Assembly (NCBI RefSeq): GCF_013282095.1
Contig: NZ_BLTJ01000007.1
Location: 1 to 64,000, forward strand
From: Enterocloster alcoholdehydrogenati
GTDB lineage: Bacteria; Bacillota; Clostridia; Lachnospirales; Lachnospiraceae
Direction of reading: 5' to 3'
DNA length: 64,000 bases
Position 1 is the first letter of the stretch; each line of letters begins with the position of its first letter. This document shows, piece by piece, positions 36,215-44,497 of the stretch. The notes below the pieces were generated by a model, which had not been told where the DNA came from, searched no databases, and was given only the letters and a program-made list of their open reading frames with translations. The translations under genes were made by a program, and so were the position numbers.

Positions 36215-36502
36215 TTATGCCTCAGCCTTTACGCATAAGTATCTGATCACTGGTTCCATAATACGAACGTGAGCTTCTACTTCGTTCGGGCATACAGAAT
36301 CAGACTCGAACTGGATGAAGTAGTAGTAAGCCTCATGCATCTTCTGGATCTCATATGCAAGTCTCTTCTTACCCCACTCATCTACGTTGGTTACGGTTCC
36401 GCCGAAACGGGTGATGTAACCCTTTACCTTTTCGAGTGCTGCTGCGCGCTCTTCGTCTTCAAGCTTCACATTCAGAACAACGGTTAATTCGTACTTGTTC
36501 AT
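36215..36502 (-). CDS. rpsF: 30S ribosomal protein S6
   Basis: S6 of 95 residues, starting MNKYELTVVLNVKLEDEERAAAL and containing the FGGTVTNVDEWGKKRLAYEI block. It forms a pair with S18 on the ribosome. AAGGAGGT precedes the ATG. It is the first gene of the rpsF-ssb-rpsR operon, behind a promoter and a leader of about 70 bases that could carry an S6:S18 regulatory site, although I cannot identify one with certainty. Confidence 0.97.
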   Translation of the reverse strand: MNKYELTVVLNVKLEDEERAAALEKVKGYITRFGGTVTNVDEWGKKRLAYEIQKMHEAYYYFIQFESDSVCPNEVEAHVRIMEPVIRYLCVKAEA

Positions 36503-36578
36503 CTTGCTTTACCTCCTTGTGGTCTCTGGCCCCTGCTTTCAGTTTCAGGAGCAAGGATTTAATATGTCACGAATAAAT

Positions 36579-36607
36579 ATTGTACCAAAGGATCTGTGTA
36601 AATGCAA
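36579..36607 (-). promoter_or_regulatory. Promoter of the rpsF-ssb-rpsR operon
   Basis: On the minus strand TTGCAT (36602-36607), a 17-base spacer and TACAAT (36579-36584), about 75 bases before rpsF. Confidence 0.65.
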
Positions 36608-36692
36608 GTCCTTTTTTTGCTGTTTTTCGGGCGTTTTCCTTGTTTTTGGCAGTAATTCAGGATGGAACGTATTCTTGGATGCCTTTCGTTAT

Positions 36693-38042
36693 TCAAGAAG
36701 CATCGGCGGTTCCCCTCTGCACAGACGAAACCGCTGCCTCTGCCATCCTGTGCAGATCCGCAGGCTTTACCAGATGACCGTTCATACCTGCACCCAGGGC
36801 CGCCTTCACGTCCTCCGCAAAGGCGTTTGCCGTCATGGCTATAACCGGCACACGGCCTGCATCTGTGCGTTCCAGTCTGCGGATCTGCCTTACCGCCTCA
36901 TATCCATTCATCTTTGGCATCTGTATGTCCATAAAGATAAGGTCATAATATCCCTGAGCTGAGGCTTCAAACATCTGTACCGCTTCACGTCCGTTTGCCG
37001 CCCGTTTTACCTCCGCCCCAAGATGTTCCAGCAGCTCTTTGGCGATTTCTGCATTCAGATCATTATCCTCTGCCAGAAGAATACGGATCCCCGTCAGATC
37101 CAGCAGTTCTTTTCCTCCCTCTCCGTTAGAATTTCCATCTCCCATCCCGGTATCATCCTGTTTTGCCGCCTTAAGGTGAAGGCTGACTGTAATACAGGTT
37201 CCCTGCCCCGGCTCTGAATGCACCTGAATCTCTCCGTCCATCATGTAAACCAGGCTCCGTGTAATACTCATCCCCAGCCCTGTGCCTGTGACCTTGCAAA
37301 AACGGCTGTCCTCAGCCCGTGTAAAGGGTTCGAACATCACCTCTCTAAACTCACGGCTCATTCCAATGCCGTTATCCTCTGCACAGATTTCATATGCTCC
37401 GTAGTTTGCGCTGTTTGAGGCAGTCTCCCGTACAGAAAGGGTAATCGTTCCGCCATCCGGCGTGTATTTAATGGAATTTGACAGAAGGTTTACCAAAATC
37501 TGTTCAAATCTGGACCGGTCTCCCAGAACCCAGACATGGTTGACCTCGAAACAGGAAACAAAAAAGCAGTGGCCGTGTTCCTTTGCCAGAGGAGCAAGCA
37601 GTGAATGTACGCTGTCCACAGCCTCCCGCAAAGAGAACCGAGCCTCACACAGCCGGGCCGCTCCCGCCTCCAGCTTATTCATGTCCAGCACCTCATTGAC
37701 CAGGTCAAGGAGATGTCTGGCGGCGCCGTCAATGCTGTCCAGACACTGTGCCAGCCGCTCCGGCTCATTCAACCGGGTGCGCGCAATGGAAGTCATCCCC
37801 ATAACCGCATTCAGCGGCGTCCTCATATCATGGCTCATAGTTGACATAAAATCCAACTTGGCACGATTGGCAGATTCCGCATACCGGTACGCCTCCTGAA
37901 GAGCCAGCTGATTTCTCAGACGCTCGGATTTCGCCTGGTCAATATCCATCTGGAATACAACCGCCTGCACAGGAATGCCATCCACTCTCTTTACACACCG
38001 GATCGCAGATCTTCTCCAGGGATTTCCCGGTTCCGTCGTCAT
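36693..38042 (-). CDS. C-terminal fragment of a frameshifted hybrid histidine kinase (HisKA-HATPase-receiver)
   Basis: A 449-residue fragment. It starts with the end of a PAS domain, then HisKA (STMSHDMRTPLNAV with the phospho-His), HATPase (VNLLSNSIKYTP, EDNGIGM, GTGLGMSITRS) and a receiver domain (ILLAEDNDLNAEIAKELL, phospho-Asp in LIFMDIQMPKMNGYEA, MTANAF, VKPAD). All catalytic residues are intact. The reading frame continues upstream of this ATG as DARLLAAEERAELEY, which is PAS-type sequence, but the matching N-terminal half is in another frame. The ATG overlaps the stop of the upstream fragment as ATGA, with no ribosome site. Most likely one gene broken by a one-base deletion near 38102-38104. 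Confidence 0.8.
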   Translation of the reverse strand: MTTEPGNPWRRSAIRCVKRVDGIPVQAVVFQMDIDQAKSERLRNQLALQEAYRYAESANRAKLDFMSTMSHDMRTPLNAVMGMTSIARTRLNEPERLAQCLDSIDGAARHLLDLVNEVLDMNKLEAGAARLCEARFSLREAVDSVHSLLAPLAKEHGHCFFVSCFEVNHVWVLGDRSRFEQILVNLLSNSIKYTPDGGTITLSVRETASNSANYGAYEICAEDNGIGMSREFREVMFEPFTRAEDSRFCKVTGTGLGMSITRSLVYMMDGEIQVHSEPGQGTCITVSLHLKAAKQDDTGMGDGNSNGEGGKELLDLTGIRILLAEDNDLNAEIAKELLEHLGAEVKRAANGREAVQMFEASAQGYYDLIFMDIQMPKMNGYEAVRQIRRLERTDAGRVPVIAMTANAFAEDVKAALGAGMNGHLVKPADLHRMAEAAVSSVQRGTADAS

Positions 38043-38761
38043 ATATTCCAGTTCAGCCCGTTCTTCCGCGGCAAGCAGCCGCGCATCCTGTCCAGTGATG
38101 TAAACTGACGGCTTAATTCCAAAAACTCCGGCGCTATCAGTTTCTCTGCCACCTTATCCACCAGTTCCTTATAATCGCCTTCCATTGGCAGAGGAAATGA
38201 ATGCTCCCTTCCACAATGGAGCACGCAGTAACGCTCTTTCACCAGATCCAGTTCAAAAATGCCCAGATAATCGTTTTTCATAGCCTGGATCACATAGTCC
38301 AGACGCTGATACCGCCTCAGTTCCTTTTCATCCTGGTACTGACCGGTGATGTCCCGGTAAATCCCCACTGCAGTGCCGCTGGGCTTCCCCTCAGCGTCCA
38401 TAATCATCTCAAATTTCAGTTTCTGAACGGAAAGCGTTCCATCCACCGTTATCAGCTTTACAATTCCTTCGGCCTGCAGCCCGCCGTTTAATATCTCCTC
38501 ATGAATCCTGATGTACTCATCCACAGTATCCTCCGATACAATGCCTCTTCCCACCATCCCATAGGGTACATCCGGCTGCACCTCTGCCACACCGAAGGTT
38601 CTGGCCGTCTGCTCATCCACAAAAATAGTCTGCCGTTTCAGATCATATGTAAACACCAGGCTGCGCGACTCCTCCGCCGCCATCTGAAAGGCCCTCATAG
38701 CCACATACAGCTTTTGATTTGTCTGATATAATTCCTCTCGTAATTTCTGTTCCACGATCAT
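38039..38761 (-). CDS. N-terminal fragment of a frameshifted hybrid histidine kinase (PAS sensor)
   Basis: A 240-residue fragment with a short helical start and a PAS domain (LVFTYDLKRQTIFVDEQTARTFGV through GTAVGIYRDITGQYQDEKELRRYQ), then the first half of a second PAS-like domain. Up to FLELSRQF it reads normally, then it leaves the family sequence (TSLDRMRGCLPRKNGLNWNI) and stops. Restoring one T in the TTT run (38102-38104, AAA on the plus strand) would join it to the kinase fragment as ...RQFYITGQDARLLAAEERAELEYMTT. There is no membrane segment, so the sensor is cytosolic. It starts 11 bases after DUF951 with a poor ribosome site, so its own N terminus is uncertain. Confidence 0.75.
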   Translation of the reverse strand: MIVEQKLREELYQTNQKLYVAMRAFQMAAEESRSLVFTYDLKRQTIFVDEQTARTFGVAEVQPDVPYGMVGRGIVSEDTVDEYIRIHEEILNGGLQAEGIVKLITVDGTLSVQKLKFEMIMDAEGKPSGTAVGIYRDITGQYQDEKELRRYQRLDYVIQAMKNDYLGIFELDLVKERYCVLHCGREHSFPLPMEGDYKELVDKVAEKLIAPEFLELSRQFTSLDRMRGCLPRKNGLNWNI

Positions 38762-38772
38762 TCCCTGTCTTT

Positions 38773-38991
38773 TTATTCGTCCGCTGGTTTTCGGGAAATA
38801 TTTTTCTTTGTAAGCCCTCTGGTATTTTTCTCCACCAGTTTACGGGCCACCATGATCTGATGGCCGCAGCCGACGCATTTTAAGCGGAAATCCGCTCCCA
38901 CTCTCAAGATCTCCCATTCGCTGCTGCCGCATGGATGGGGTTTTTTCAGTTTTACAACATCTCCTACCTCATAGTCCAGTTTTTCTGCCAT
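38773..38991 (-). CDS. DUF951 domain protein
   Basis: A 72-residue DUF951 protein with the signature YEVGDVVKLKKPHPCGSSEWEILRVGADFRLKCVGCGHQIM. The Cys residues form a small zinc-ribbon-like motif; function is unknown. In many Firmicutes it lies near mechanosensitive channel or ychF genes, which are not seen here. It precedes the broken histidine kinase gene by 11 bases. Confidence 0.9.
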   Translation of the reverse strand: MAEKLDYEVGDVVKLKKPHPCGSSEWEILRVGADFRLKCVGCGHQIMVARKLVEKNTRGLTKKNISRKPADE

Positions 38992-39061
38992 AGCTCATCC
39001 TCCCATATTCTGTGATATCAGCCTGCACGGAACTCCGTCTGATCCGGCAAAGCAGATGTTC

Positions 39062-40069
39062 CTATCCCTGCTGCTCCATGGACGCCAGGATACTGTCAAT
39101 GGCAGCCAGCTCTTCTTCTGCAAATACGGGTCCGTCCAGAGCCCTTATATTGTCCTCCAGCTGTGCCGTGCTGCTGGCTCCAATGAGGACGCTTGTAACC
39201 TCTTTTCTGCGCAGCACCCAGGAAAGGGCCAGCTGGGCCAGGCTCTGTCCGCGTTCTTTTGCCAGGTCATTTAAAGCCCTGATCTTTTCCAGATTACCGG
39301 GAGTCAGATATCGGCCTCCTACCGTAGTGTTGGCGCGGGAAGCTCTGGAACCTTCAGGAATGCCGTTTAAATACCGGCCGGTAAGAGCGCCCTGTGCCAG
39401 AGGACTGTAGCAGATACAGCCTGTGCCTTCGCGGTCCAGTACCTGCAGCAGGCCATTTTCGCACCAGCGCTCAAACATATTGTAGCGGGGCTGGTTTAAA
39501 AGGCACGGGGTTCCATTTTCCTTTAAAATGCCAATGGCCCGCTCTGCCTCGTCCGCCTGATAATTGGAAATACCCACATAAAGGGCTTTCCCCTGACGCA
39601 CCATATCAGAAAGAGCGCCCATGGTTTCTTCAAGAGGCGTATCAGGATCCGGGCGATGGTGATAGAAAATGTCTACATAATCAAGCCCCATACGCTTTAA
39701 GCTGGCGTCCAGGCTGGACATCAGGTATTTGCGGGATCCCCAGTTTCCATAGGGGCCGGGCCAAAAGTCATAGCCTGCCTTGGTGGAGATAAAAAGCTGC
39801 TCTCTGTAGGGTTTTAGATCTGATGCCAGAACCTTGCCGAAGTTTTCCTCCGCCTTTCCTCTGGCAGGAGCGCCATAGTTATTTGCCAGATCAAAATGAG
39901 TGATTCCCAGATCAAAGGCACGAAGGAGAATCTGTCTCTGCTCCTCTAACGGCTTTTCCAGGCCAAAATTCTGCCACAGGCCCAAAGACACCTCAGGAAG
40001 AAGAACCCCGCTTCTTCCGGCCCTTCTGTATTTCATATGGTCATATCTGTTTTCTGCTGCTTCATACAT
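39062..40069 (-). CDS. Aldo/keto reductase (YghZ/Gpr-like)
   Basis: A 335-residue NADPH-dependent aldo/keto reductase resembling L-glyceraldehyde 3-phosphate reductase. The (beta/alpha)8 barrel shows FDLGITHFDLANNYGAPARGKAEENFGKVL (catalytic Asp and Tyr), the FISTKAGYDFWPGPYG strand with Lys, the YHHRPDP His and the C-terminal cofactor loop VLIGASSTAQLEDN. The YDFWPGPYGNWGSRKYL segment is typical of the YghZ group. AGGAGGAAAG precedes the ATG. It is a single gene between DUF951 and the sirtuin; its physiological substrate is uncertain. Confidence 0.88.
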   Translation of the reverse strand: MYEAAENRYDHMKYRRAGRSGVLLPEVSLGLWQNFGLEKPLEEQRQILLRAFDLGITHFDLANNYGAPARGKAEENFGKVLASDLKPYREQLFISTKAGYDFWPGPYGNWGSRKYLMSSLDASLKRMGLDYVDIFYHHRPDPDTPLEETMGALSDMVRQGKALYVGISNYQADEAERAIGILKENGTPCLLNQPRYNMFERWCENGLLQVLDREGTGCICYSPLAQGALTGRYLNGIPEGSRASRANTTVGGRYLTPGNLEKIRALNDLAKERGQSLAQLALSWVLRRKEVTSVLIGASSTAQLEDNIRALDGPVFAEEELAAIDSILASMEQQG

Positions 40070-40145
40070 AGATCTCTTTCCTCCTGATTTTTAATTCGCT
40101 TAGTTTTTTCGGCAGACGTGTCCTCCCATTCGCCGTCATCTTCAC

Positions 40146-40874
40146 TCACTTTATGCCGGCGACAGCTCCCAGCACTGCTCCGATGCTGTCTCTGATTACC
40201 AGGTCTGCCTGAGAATCTCTGGAAGTGACGGAACGATTGATTAAAACCAGCTTCTTTCCTCTGTAATAATCGATGAGCCCCGCTGCGGGATAGACCACCA
40301 GGGACGTGCCTCCTACTATGAGCATATCCGCATTGGCAATATGCTCCATGGAGCGTCGGATGACGGTGTCATCCAGGCCCTCCTCATACAGTACCACATC
40401 CGGCTTTATGATACCGCCGCAGCTGCATTTAGGCACGCTGTCGCTTTCTGTTATGCGGTCAAGGCCATAGAACTGGCCGCAGCGGGTACAGTAGTTTCTA
40501 TGGATGGAGCCATGCAGCTCCAGCACCTCTTTGCTGCCGGCCAGCTGGTGAAGGCCGTCAATATTCTGGGTAATCACAGCCTTCAGCTTCCCTCTGCGTT
40601 CGAGGGCTGCAAGGGCCAGGTGGGCGGGATTCGCAGCAGCGCCCTGAAAAATCATGCGCTCCCTGTAAAACCGGTAAAATTCCTCTGTTCTGCGCATAAA
40701 AAAGCTGTGGCTGATAATAGTTTCCGGCGGGTACTTATACGTCTGATTATACAGCCCGTCCACGCTGCGAAAATCCGGTATCCCACTCTCAGTAGATACG
40801 CCTGCACCACCGAAAAACACAATATAGCGGCTGGCATCGATCCATTCCTTTAGCTGCTGCCATGTTTCATCCAT
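40146..40874 (-). CDS. cobB: NAD-dependent protein deacylase (Sir2 family)
   Basis: A sirtuin of 242 residues that removes acyl groups from lysines using NAD+. It has GGAGVSTESGIPDFRS, TQNIDGLHQLAG with the catalytic HG in LELHGSIH, four zinc cysteines (CTRCGQ and CSCGG), and VGGTSLVVYPAAG. AAAGGAGAG before the ATG at 40874 sets the start. It is probably a one-gene unit downstream of the sipL terminator. Confidence 0.93.
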   Translation of the reverse strand: MDETWQQLKEWIDASRYIVFFGGAGVSTESGIPDFRSVDGLYNQTYKYPPETIISHSFFMRRTEEFYRFYRERMIFQGAAANPAHLALAALERRGKLKAVITQNIDGLHQLAGSKEVLELHGSIHRNYCTRCGQFYGLDRITESDSVPKCSCGGIIKPDVVLYEEGLDDTVIRRSMEHIANADMLIVGGTSLVVYPAAGLIDYYRGKKLVLINRSVTSRDSQADLVIRDSIGAVLGAVAGIK

Positions 40875-40941
40875 TGAGTCTCTCCTTTCAGAAACTGCCG
40901 TTTTCCAGTTGCTTTTGAGTAAGTATACCACATTCCAACGC

Positions 40942-40974
40942 AAAAAAAAACTGTCCATGTCTCCATGAACAGTT
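40942..40974 (-). terminator. Terminator of sipL
   Basis: On the minus strand an 11-bp imperfect stem, AACTGTTCATG with CATGGACAGTT (plus 40949-40974), is followed by nine T. It lies about 50 bases after the sipL stop. Confidence 0.88.
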
Positions 40975-41025
40975 CTCTGACCGGAAGCTGCTATCCTGCA
41001 GTCCCCTGGATTTCCCTCTCTGCGG

Positions 41026-42675
41026 CTATCCCCGTGCTACCTCCTTTACCAGAAGAAGCCTCTGCCCCGGTTTTACCTGATCATCAGCCAGTTCATTAGC
41101 GGAAATAATATTGCCGATCGTAGTATGGAATTTCTTGGCTATGCTCCACAGGCTGTCGCCGGACTGGACGATATAGCCTGCAATACCAGGAAGTTCCTGA
41201 AGCTTATTAAAATCCACCGGGCCTGAGGCAATGCCGGTGATTACCTGCTCCTTAACAGGCTGCAGCACCAGAAAGTCAAGAGCAGCTACAGCCTTGATCT
41301 CCACCATGTCTCCCCCCATCATCACGGCGCTCAGCTGTTCTAAGCCCGCATCCAGCTGATAAATGCTGTCCTCATTGATCCCTCTGGCCTCTGCGGAGCA
41401 TTTAAAGGGAATCTGCTCCATAGCCGCCTGAACGGGGGCTTCATCGTCACTGGTAAGGTAGAGAAGCGTCACTTCCAGAACGCCTTCTATTTTTAGACAG
41501 TTCTCCCCCGGCTCCACCTCATCCAGCTTGATAACTCCCTCATTGTGGCAGATCTGAAGGATTCGCTCCGCCTGCGGCAGCTTTACCTTTTCCGCAATCC
41601 GGGAGCGGCATACATTTCTGGTCAGGATCCGGTCAAAAACGGCCTCCCTGCGTTCCGGTGTCAGTTCCAGGCTGTTGGAATATACATCGCTTAAAAGTTC
41701 CGTATCCGTTTCCTCGTACAGGCGTATATCCAGCTCCAGCACTCCATCAATCTCCAGTTCCCGCATCTCCCCGTCGTAATCCGGCTTTGCCTCAATCTCT
41801 CTGTGGGCCAGGCGCACGGTAATCATTGGAATAAGATCCTCTTTTGCCCCCTCAGCCTCCATATCCCCGGAAAACGGGATAATTTCTTCTACCCACTGGA
41901 CGGGCATATTTTCATCTTCTGCCTCATAAATCACAAAGACGGTCAGCTCTCCGTCCAAATGAAGCCGGCCATCCAGAGGTTTTACGGACACATCCCGCAG
42001 CTTCAGCTCCCTCCAGAGCAGACGGCCAATCCCCGGCTTTCCCCCTGTAAGGCCTACTTCCTCCCGGATCCGGTAGGTATCCTTTCCCCGGACAGCCATG
42101 GAGGCGGCGGTGATCCTGCGCTTTAGCGTCTCAACAGGAACAGGATCTGAGCCGGTTCCCGGAGTTCTTAGCAGTCCCGACGTTTCCCCCTCTGCAAAAG
42201 CCAGGGGATGTTCAGGGGACACCCCCGTATCTCCCTCCGCTTTTACATCTGCCGCCGCCTCCGTTTCCCTTACGGCCTCGATGCGCACCTGCAGGGTAAC
42301 AATCGCCTGGACTCCCAGCTTGCGGGAATGGATCATATCAGTATTCAGATCCTCTAACACCCAGGTCAGGCTCACTGCGTCCTTATCCTCTAACTGAGGC
42401 ACATTGATCAGTTCCTCAAAAGGGATATTCCCTCCCAGTGTCTGAAGCCCACCGCCTTCCCTGCGGTAAAGCACCTGGAACTCCAGATGTCCCTTCACAT
42501 TTACCTTATCTCCCTGATTCTTCACCTGCTCAACCTGAACCTCCCCTGTATGAAGCATCACCTGCTCCATGTCGTCCATGGTATCCGGCACGATGAAATC
42601 ATCATCCAGAGTGATCTGTGTAGACGCTGTCCCCCTCCACTGATTCATATGTATCTGTTTCTTTATAAGTTCCAT
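41026..42675 (-). CDS. sipL: SipL-like spore coat morphogenesis protein (DUF3794/SPOCS + LysM)
   Basis: A 549-residue protein with three DUF3794 (SPOCS)-type beta domains (about 30-130, 185-290, 340-480) and a C-terminal LysM domain (about 500-545, GYIVQSGDSLWSIAKKFHTTIGNIISANEL). This is the architecture of clostridial SipL, which binds SpoIVA and tethers the coat to the forespore. The start ATG at 42675 lies within the T run of a terminator-like hairpin, and the only ribosome-site-like bases (GGCAGG) are in its 3' arm. It follows the shortened TtcA-like gene and ends in a strong terminator. A sporulation promoter was not identified with confidence. Confidence 0.88.
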   Translation of the reverse strand: MELIKKQIHMNQWRGTASTQITLDDDFIVPDTMDDMEQVMLHTGEVQVEQVKNQGDKVNVKGHLEFQVLYRREGGGLQTLGGNIPFEELINVPQLEDKDAVSLTWVLEDLNTDMIHSRKLGVQAIVTLQVRIEAVRETEAAADVKAEGDTGVSPEHPLAFAEGETSGLLRTPGTGSDPVPVETLKRRITAASMAVRGKDTYRIREEVGLTGGKPGIGRLLWRELKLRDVSVKPLDGRLHLDGELTVFVIYEAEDENMPVQWVEEIIPFSGDMEAEGAKEDLIPMITVRLAHREIEAKPDYDGEMRELEIDGVLELDIRLYEETDTELLSDVYSNSLELTPERREAVFDRILTRNVCRSRIAEKVKLPQAERILQICHNEGVIKLDEVEPGENCLKIEGVLEVTLLYLTSDDEAPVQAAMEQIPFKCSAEARGINEDSIYQLDAGLEQLSAVMMGGDMVEIKAVAALDFLVLQPVKEQVITGIASGPVDFNKLQELPGIAGYIVQSGDSLWSIAKKFHTTIGNIISANELADDQVKPGQRLLLVKEVARG

Positions 42676-42677
42676 AA

Positions 42678-42738
42678 AAAATACCTGCCATCCCTCATAG
42701 TCTCTTGATAAAGAATCTATGCGGACAGCAGGTATTTT
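42678..42738 (-). terminator. Terminator-like hairpin holding the sipL ribosome site
   Basis: On the minus strand AAAATACCTGC (42728-42738) pairs perfectly with GCAGGTATTTT (42678-42688) across a loop of about 39 bases and runs straight into the T tract and the sipL ATG. It could end the cysE unit, or attenuate or mask sipL. Confidence 0.6.
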
Positions 42739-42762
42739 ATGATATCCCCCATTACGCCGGCC

Positions 42763-43242
42763 CTATTCCTGGGACTCCTCCCTGTCATATGTCTCTAAAA
42801 AATGGTGGCGCAGCGCGATCTTGTTGCATCCCAGTTCCTTTGCGTGGGAGTAGAGATATCCCCGGCGCATCCTGGCGCAGAGATAGCATGGGGACTGGGT
42901 CACATCCACCACAATATTAAAAATATCTGAATCAAAAATACGGACCGGGATATTCATGAGCGCCGCATTTTCCTCAATAAGACGCCGGTTTTCCGCCTGA
43001 TACCCCGGATCCATAATGATAAATTCCAGTTCAAATTTCGTATCGCTCTGGCGTTTCAGCTGCTGCAGGCATTTTGCCAGAAGCATAGAGTCCTTCCCCC
43101 CGGAAATGCACACAGCTACCCGATCGCCGTCCTCGATCATCCGGTATTCCTGAATGCCCTTTACAAAAGGTTTCCAGATGGTTTTTCTATAGTCTTTTAT
43201 GATGCTCCGCTCAATGTTGATGCGTGGTGCTTCCTGTTTCAT
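42763..43242 (-). CDS. Shortened TtcA/TilS-like PP-loop protein (likely internal deletion)
   Basis: A 159-residue protein with the ATP-pyrophosphatase PP-loop VAVCISGGKDSMLLAKCL, the FIIMDPGY strand and the Cys motif SPCYLCARMRRGYLY of TtcA-type tRNA thiolation enzymes. Full-length relatives continue after the HHFDDVIET motif for more than 100 residues. Here the sequence changes right after HHF to LETYDREESQE and stops. An internal deletion or C-terminal truncation seems likely, so activity is doubtful. The ATG overlaps the cysE stop as ATGA, so it is translationally coupled. Confidence 0.7.
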   Translation of the reverse strand: MKQEAPRINIERSIIKDYRKTIWKPFVKGIQEYRMIEDGDRVAVCISGGKDSMLLAKCLQQLKRQSDTKFELEFIIMDPGYQAENRRLIEENAALMNIPVRIFDSDIFNIVVDVTQSPCYLCARMRRGYLYSHAKELGCNKIALRHHFLETYDREESQE

Positions 43243-43913
43243 TCTGATATGCTTTCCCTTGCCTCTTTTTCTTTTGCAAGCCGCTCTGCCATCTCTTTAA
43301 GCTCCTTAAGTTCCCTGGTCATCTGCTCCATCTGACGCTTCATTTCCTCATATTCTTCCAGCGTCATGGCCTCCCGCTTTTTAGGCAGGCTGACTCCGTC
43401 CTTTTTCACCGGCCGGGCAGGGATCCCTACTGCGGTCACATTATCCTCAAGGGGCTTTAAAAGCACTGCGTTGGCCGCGATAGAGCAGTTATCTCCCACC
43501 TCAAAGGCGCCTAAGATCTTGGCTCCCGCGCCTACCATCACATTATTTCCCAGAGTGGGGTGGCGCTTCCCCTTCTTTGTGCCAACGCCGCCCAGGGTCA
43601 CTCCCTGATAGATGGTGCAGTTATCTCCCACCACAGCGGTCTCTCCGATCACCACTCCGCTTCCGTGATCGATGAGGATTCCGTGTCCCATCCGGGCTCC
43701 CGGATGAATCTCGATCAGCGTAAAAAACCGGGCGATCTGTGAAATGAGCCTGGCAATAAAAAACATTTTATGGCAGTAAAACCAGTGGGCAAACCGATGC
43801 CAGATCAACGCGTGGATGCCCTGATACAGAAAAAGCACCTCAAATGCGCTGCGGGCTGCCGGATCCCGTTCCTGTACTGCCTTTATATCCAGCCAAATAT
43901 CTTTTAAGATCAT
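43239..43913 (-). CDS. cysE: Serine O-acetyltransferase
   Basis: A 224-residue CysE/EpsC-type enzyme making O-acetylserine for cysteine synthesis. The N-terminal helical part (about 1-60) is followed by the left-handed beta-helix with hexapeptide repeats (IEIHPGARMGHGILIDHGSGVVIGETAVVGDNCTIYQGVTLGG), with catalytic Asp-His in IDHGSG. A C-terminal charged coiled coil (MKRQMEQMTRELKELKEMAERLAKEKEA) extends beyond the usual end. GGAGG before the ATG at 43913 fixes the start. It overlaps the TtcA-like gene by four bases. No T-box leader is visible. Confidence 0.93.
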   Translation of the reverse strand: MILKDIWLDIKAVQERDPAARSAFEVLFLYQGIHALIWHRFAHWFYCHKMFFIARLISQIARFFTLIEIHPGARMGHGILIDHGSGVVIGETAVVGDNCTIYQGVTLGGVGTKKGKRHPTLGNNVMVGAGAKILGAFEVGDNCSIAANAVLLKPLEDNVTAVGIPARPVKKDGVSLPKKREAMTLEEYEEMKRQMEQMTRELKELKEMAERLAKEKEARESISE

Positions 43914-44011
43914 ATCCGCCTCCAACCTTTCTAAATCATACGACGCTCCTGAAACGCACATATACTTTGGTGTAGTATAGCATATGATCCCGGCGAAAAA
44001 AAGGTTTTTTT

Positions 44012-44431
44012 CTACTGAAATACTACCGGCTCCTCTAACAGCTCCGTCCGCAGTACGATATAAGGAAATGACTGCTCCGTCCCCGGATCCTCCCCTTTTT
44101 CAGGCCCCATAAGTTCCGTTTGCAGGATAATGGAATTTTCTGTCAGGTACAGTTCTTTCACGCTGATACTGTATCCTCCTGTAGGCTGTGCCCCGTAGCC
44201 GACAGCTATGTAAAGATTCTGACTGTCTGTGTAGGTCAGCTTAAAGGGCTGAGAAACCTTTTGAGCAATAAGCTTTGACAGTTCTTGAGGCAGTTCTCCC
44301 TGCGCAGCCACCTGAAATTCCAGATCCCGCACCTTATCTTTATCTTCCCTGGAAACAGAGCAGCCGGAAAGACCCGCTGCAAATGAAGCTGCAAGCGCCG
44401 CCGCCAAAAGCATTTTCACAAATTTCCTCAT
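44012..44431 (-). CDS. PrcB-family lipoprotein
   Basis: A 139-residue exported lipoprotein with a signal peptide, lipobox LSGC (Cys near residue 24) and a C-terminal domain of the PrcB type (KLTYTDSQNLYIAVGYGAQPTGGYSISVKELYLTENSIILQTELMGP). PrcB is known as a protease-complex subunit in spirochaetes; here the role is unknown. Its ribosome site GGGAGG lies in the 3' arm of the hairpin that ends ilvE, and the ATG follows the T run by three bases. It is downstream of ilvE. Confidence 0.82.
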   Translation of the reverse strand: MRKFVKMLLAAALAASFAAGLSGCSVSREDKDKVRDLEFQVAAQGELPQELSKLIAQKVSQPFKLTYTDSQNLYIAVGYGAQPTGGYSISVKELYLTENSIILQTELMGPEKGEDPGTEQSFPYIVLRTELLEEPVVFQ

Positions 44432-44434
44432 AGT

Positions 44435-44479
44435 AAAAAAACCTCCCGGAATATACCATCTGTGATCAGTATATTCCGG
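44435..44479 (-). terminator. Terminator of ilvE that also carries the next gene's ribosome site
   Basis: On the minus strand CCGGAATATAC (44469-44479) pairs perfectly with GTATATTCCGG (44446-44456), followed by GAGG and seven T. The sequence GGGAGG spans the stem end and serves the lipoprotein gene. Confidence 0.82.
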
Positions 44480-44497
44480 AAGGCCTGTCTGTGATCC

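Noticed and set aside
42739-42762. Sigma-E promoter for sipL (CATAAAAT near 42735-42745).
   Set aside because: The -10-like octamer is plausible, but no matching -35 is found at the right distance and it overlaps the hairpin.
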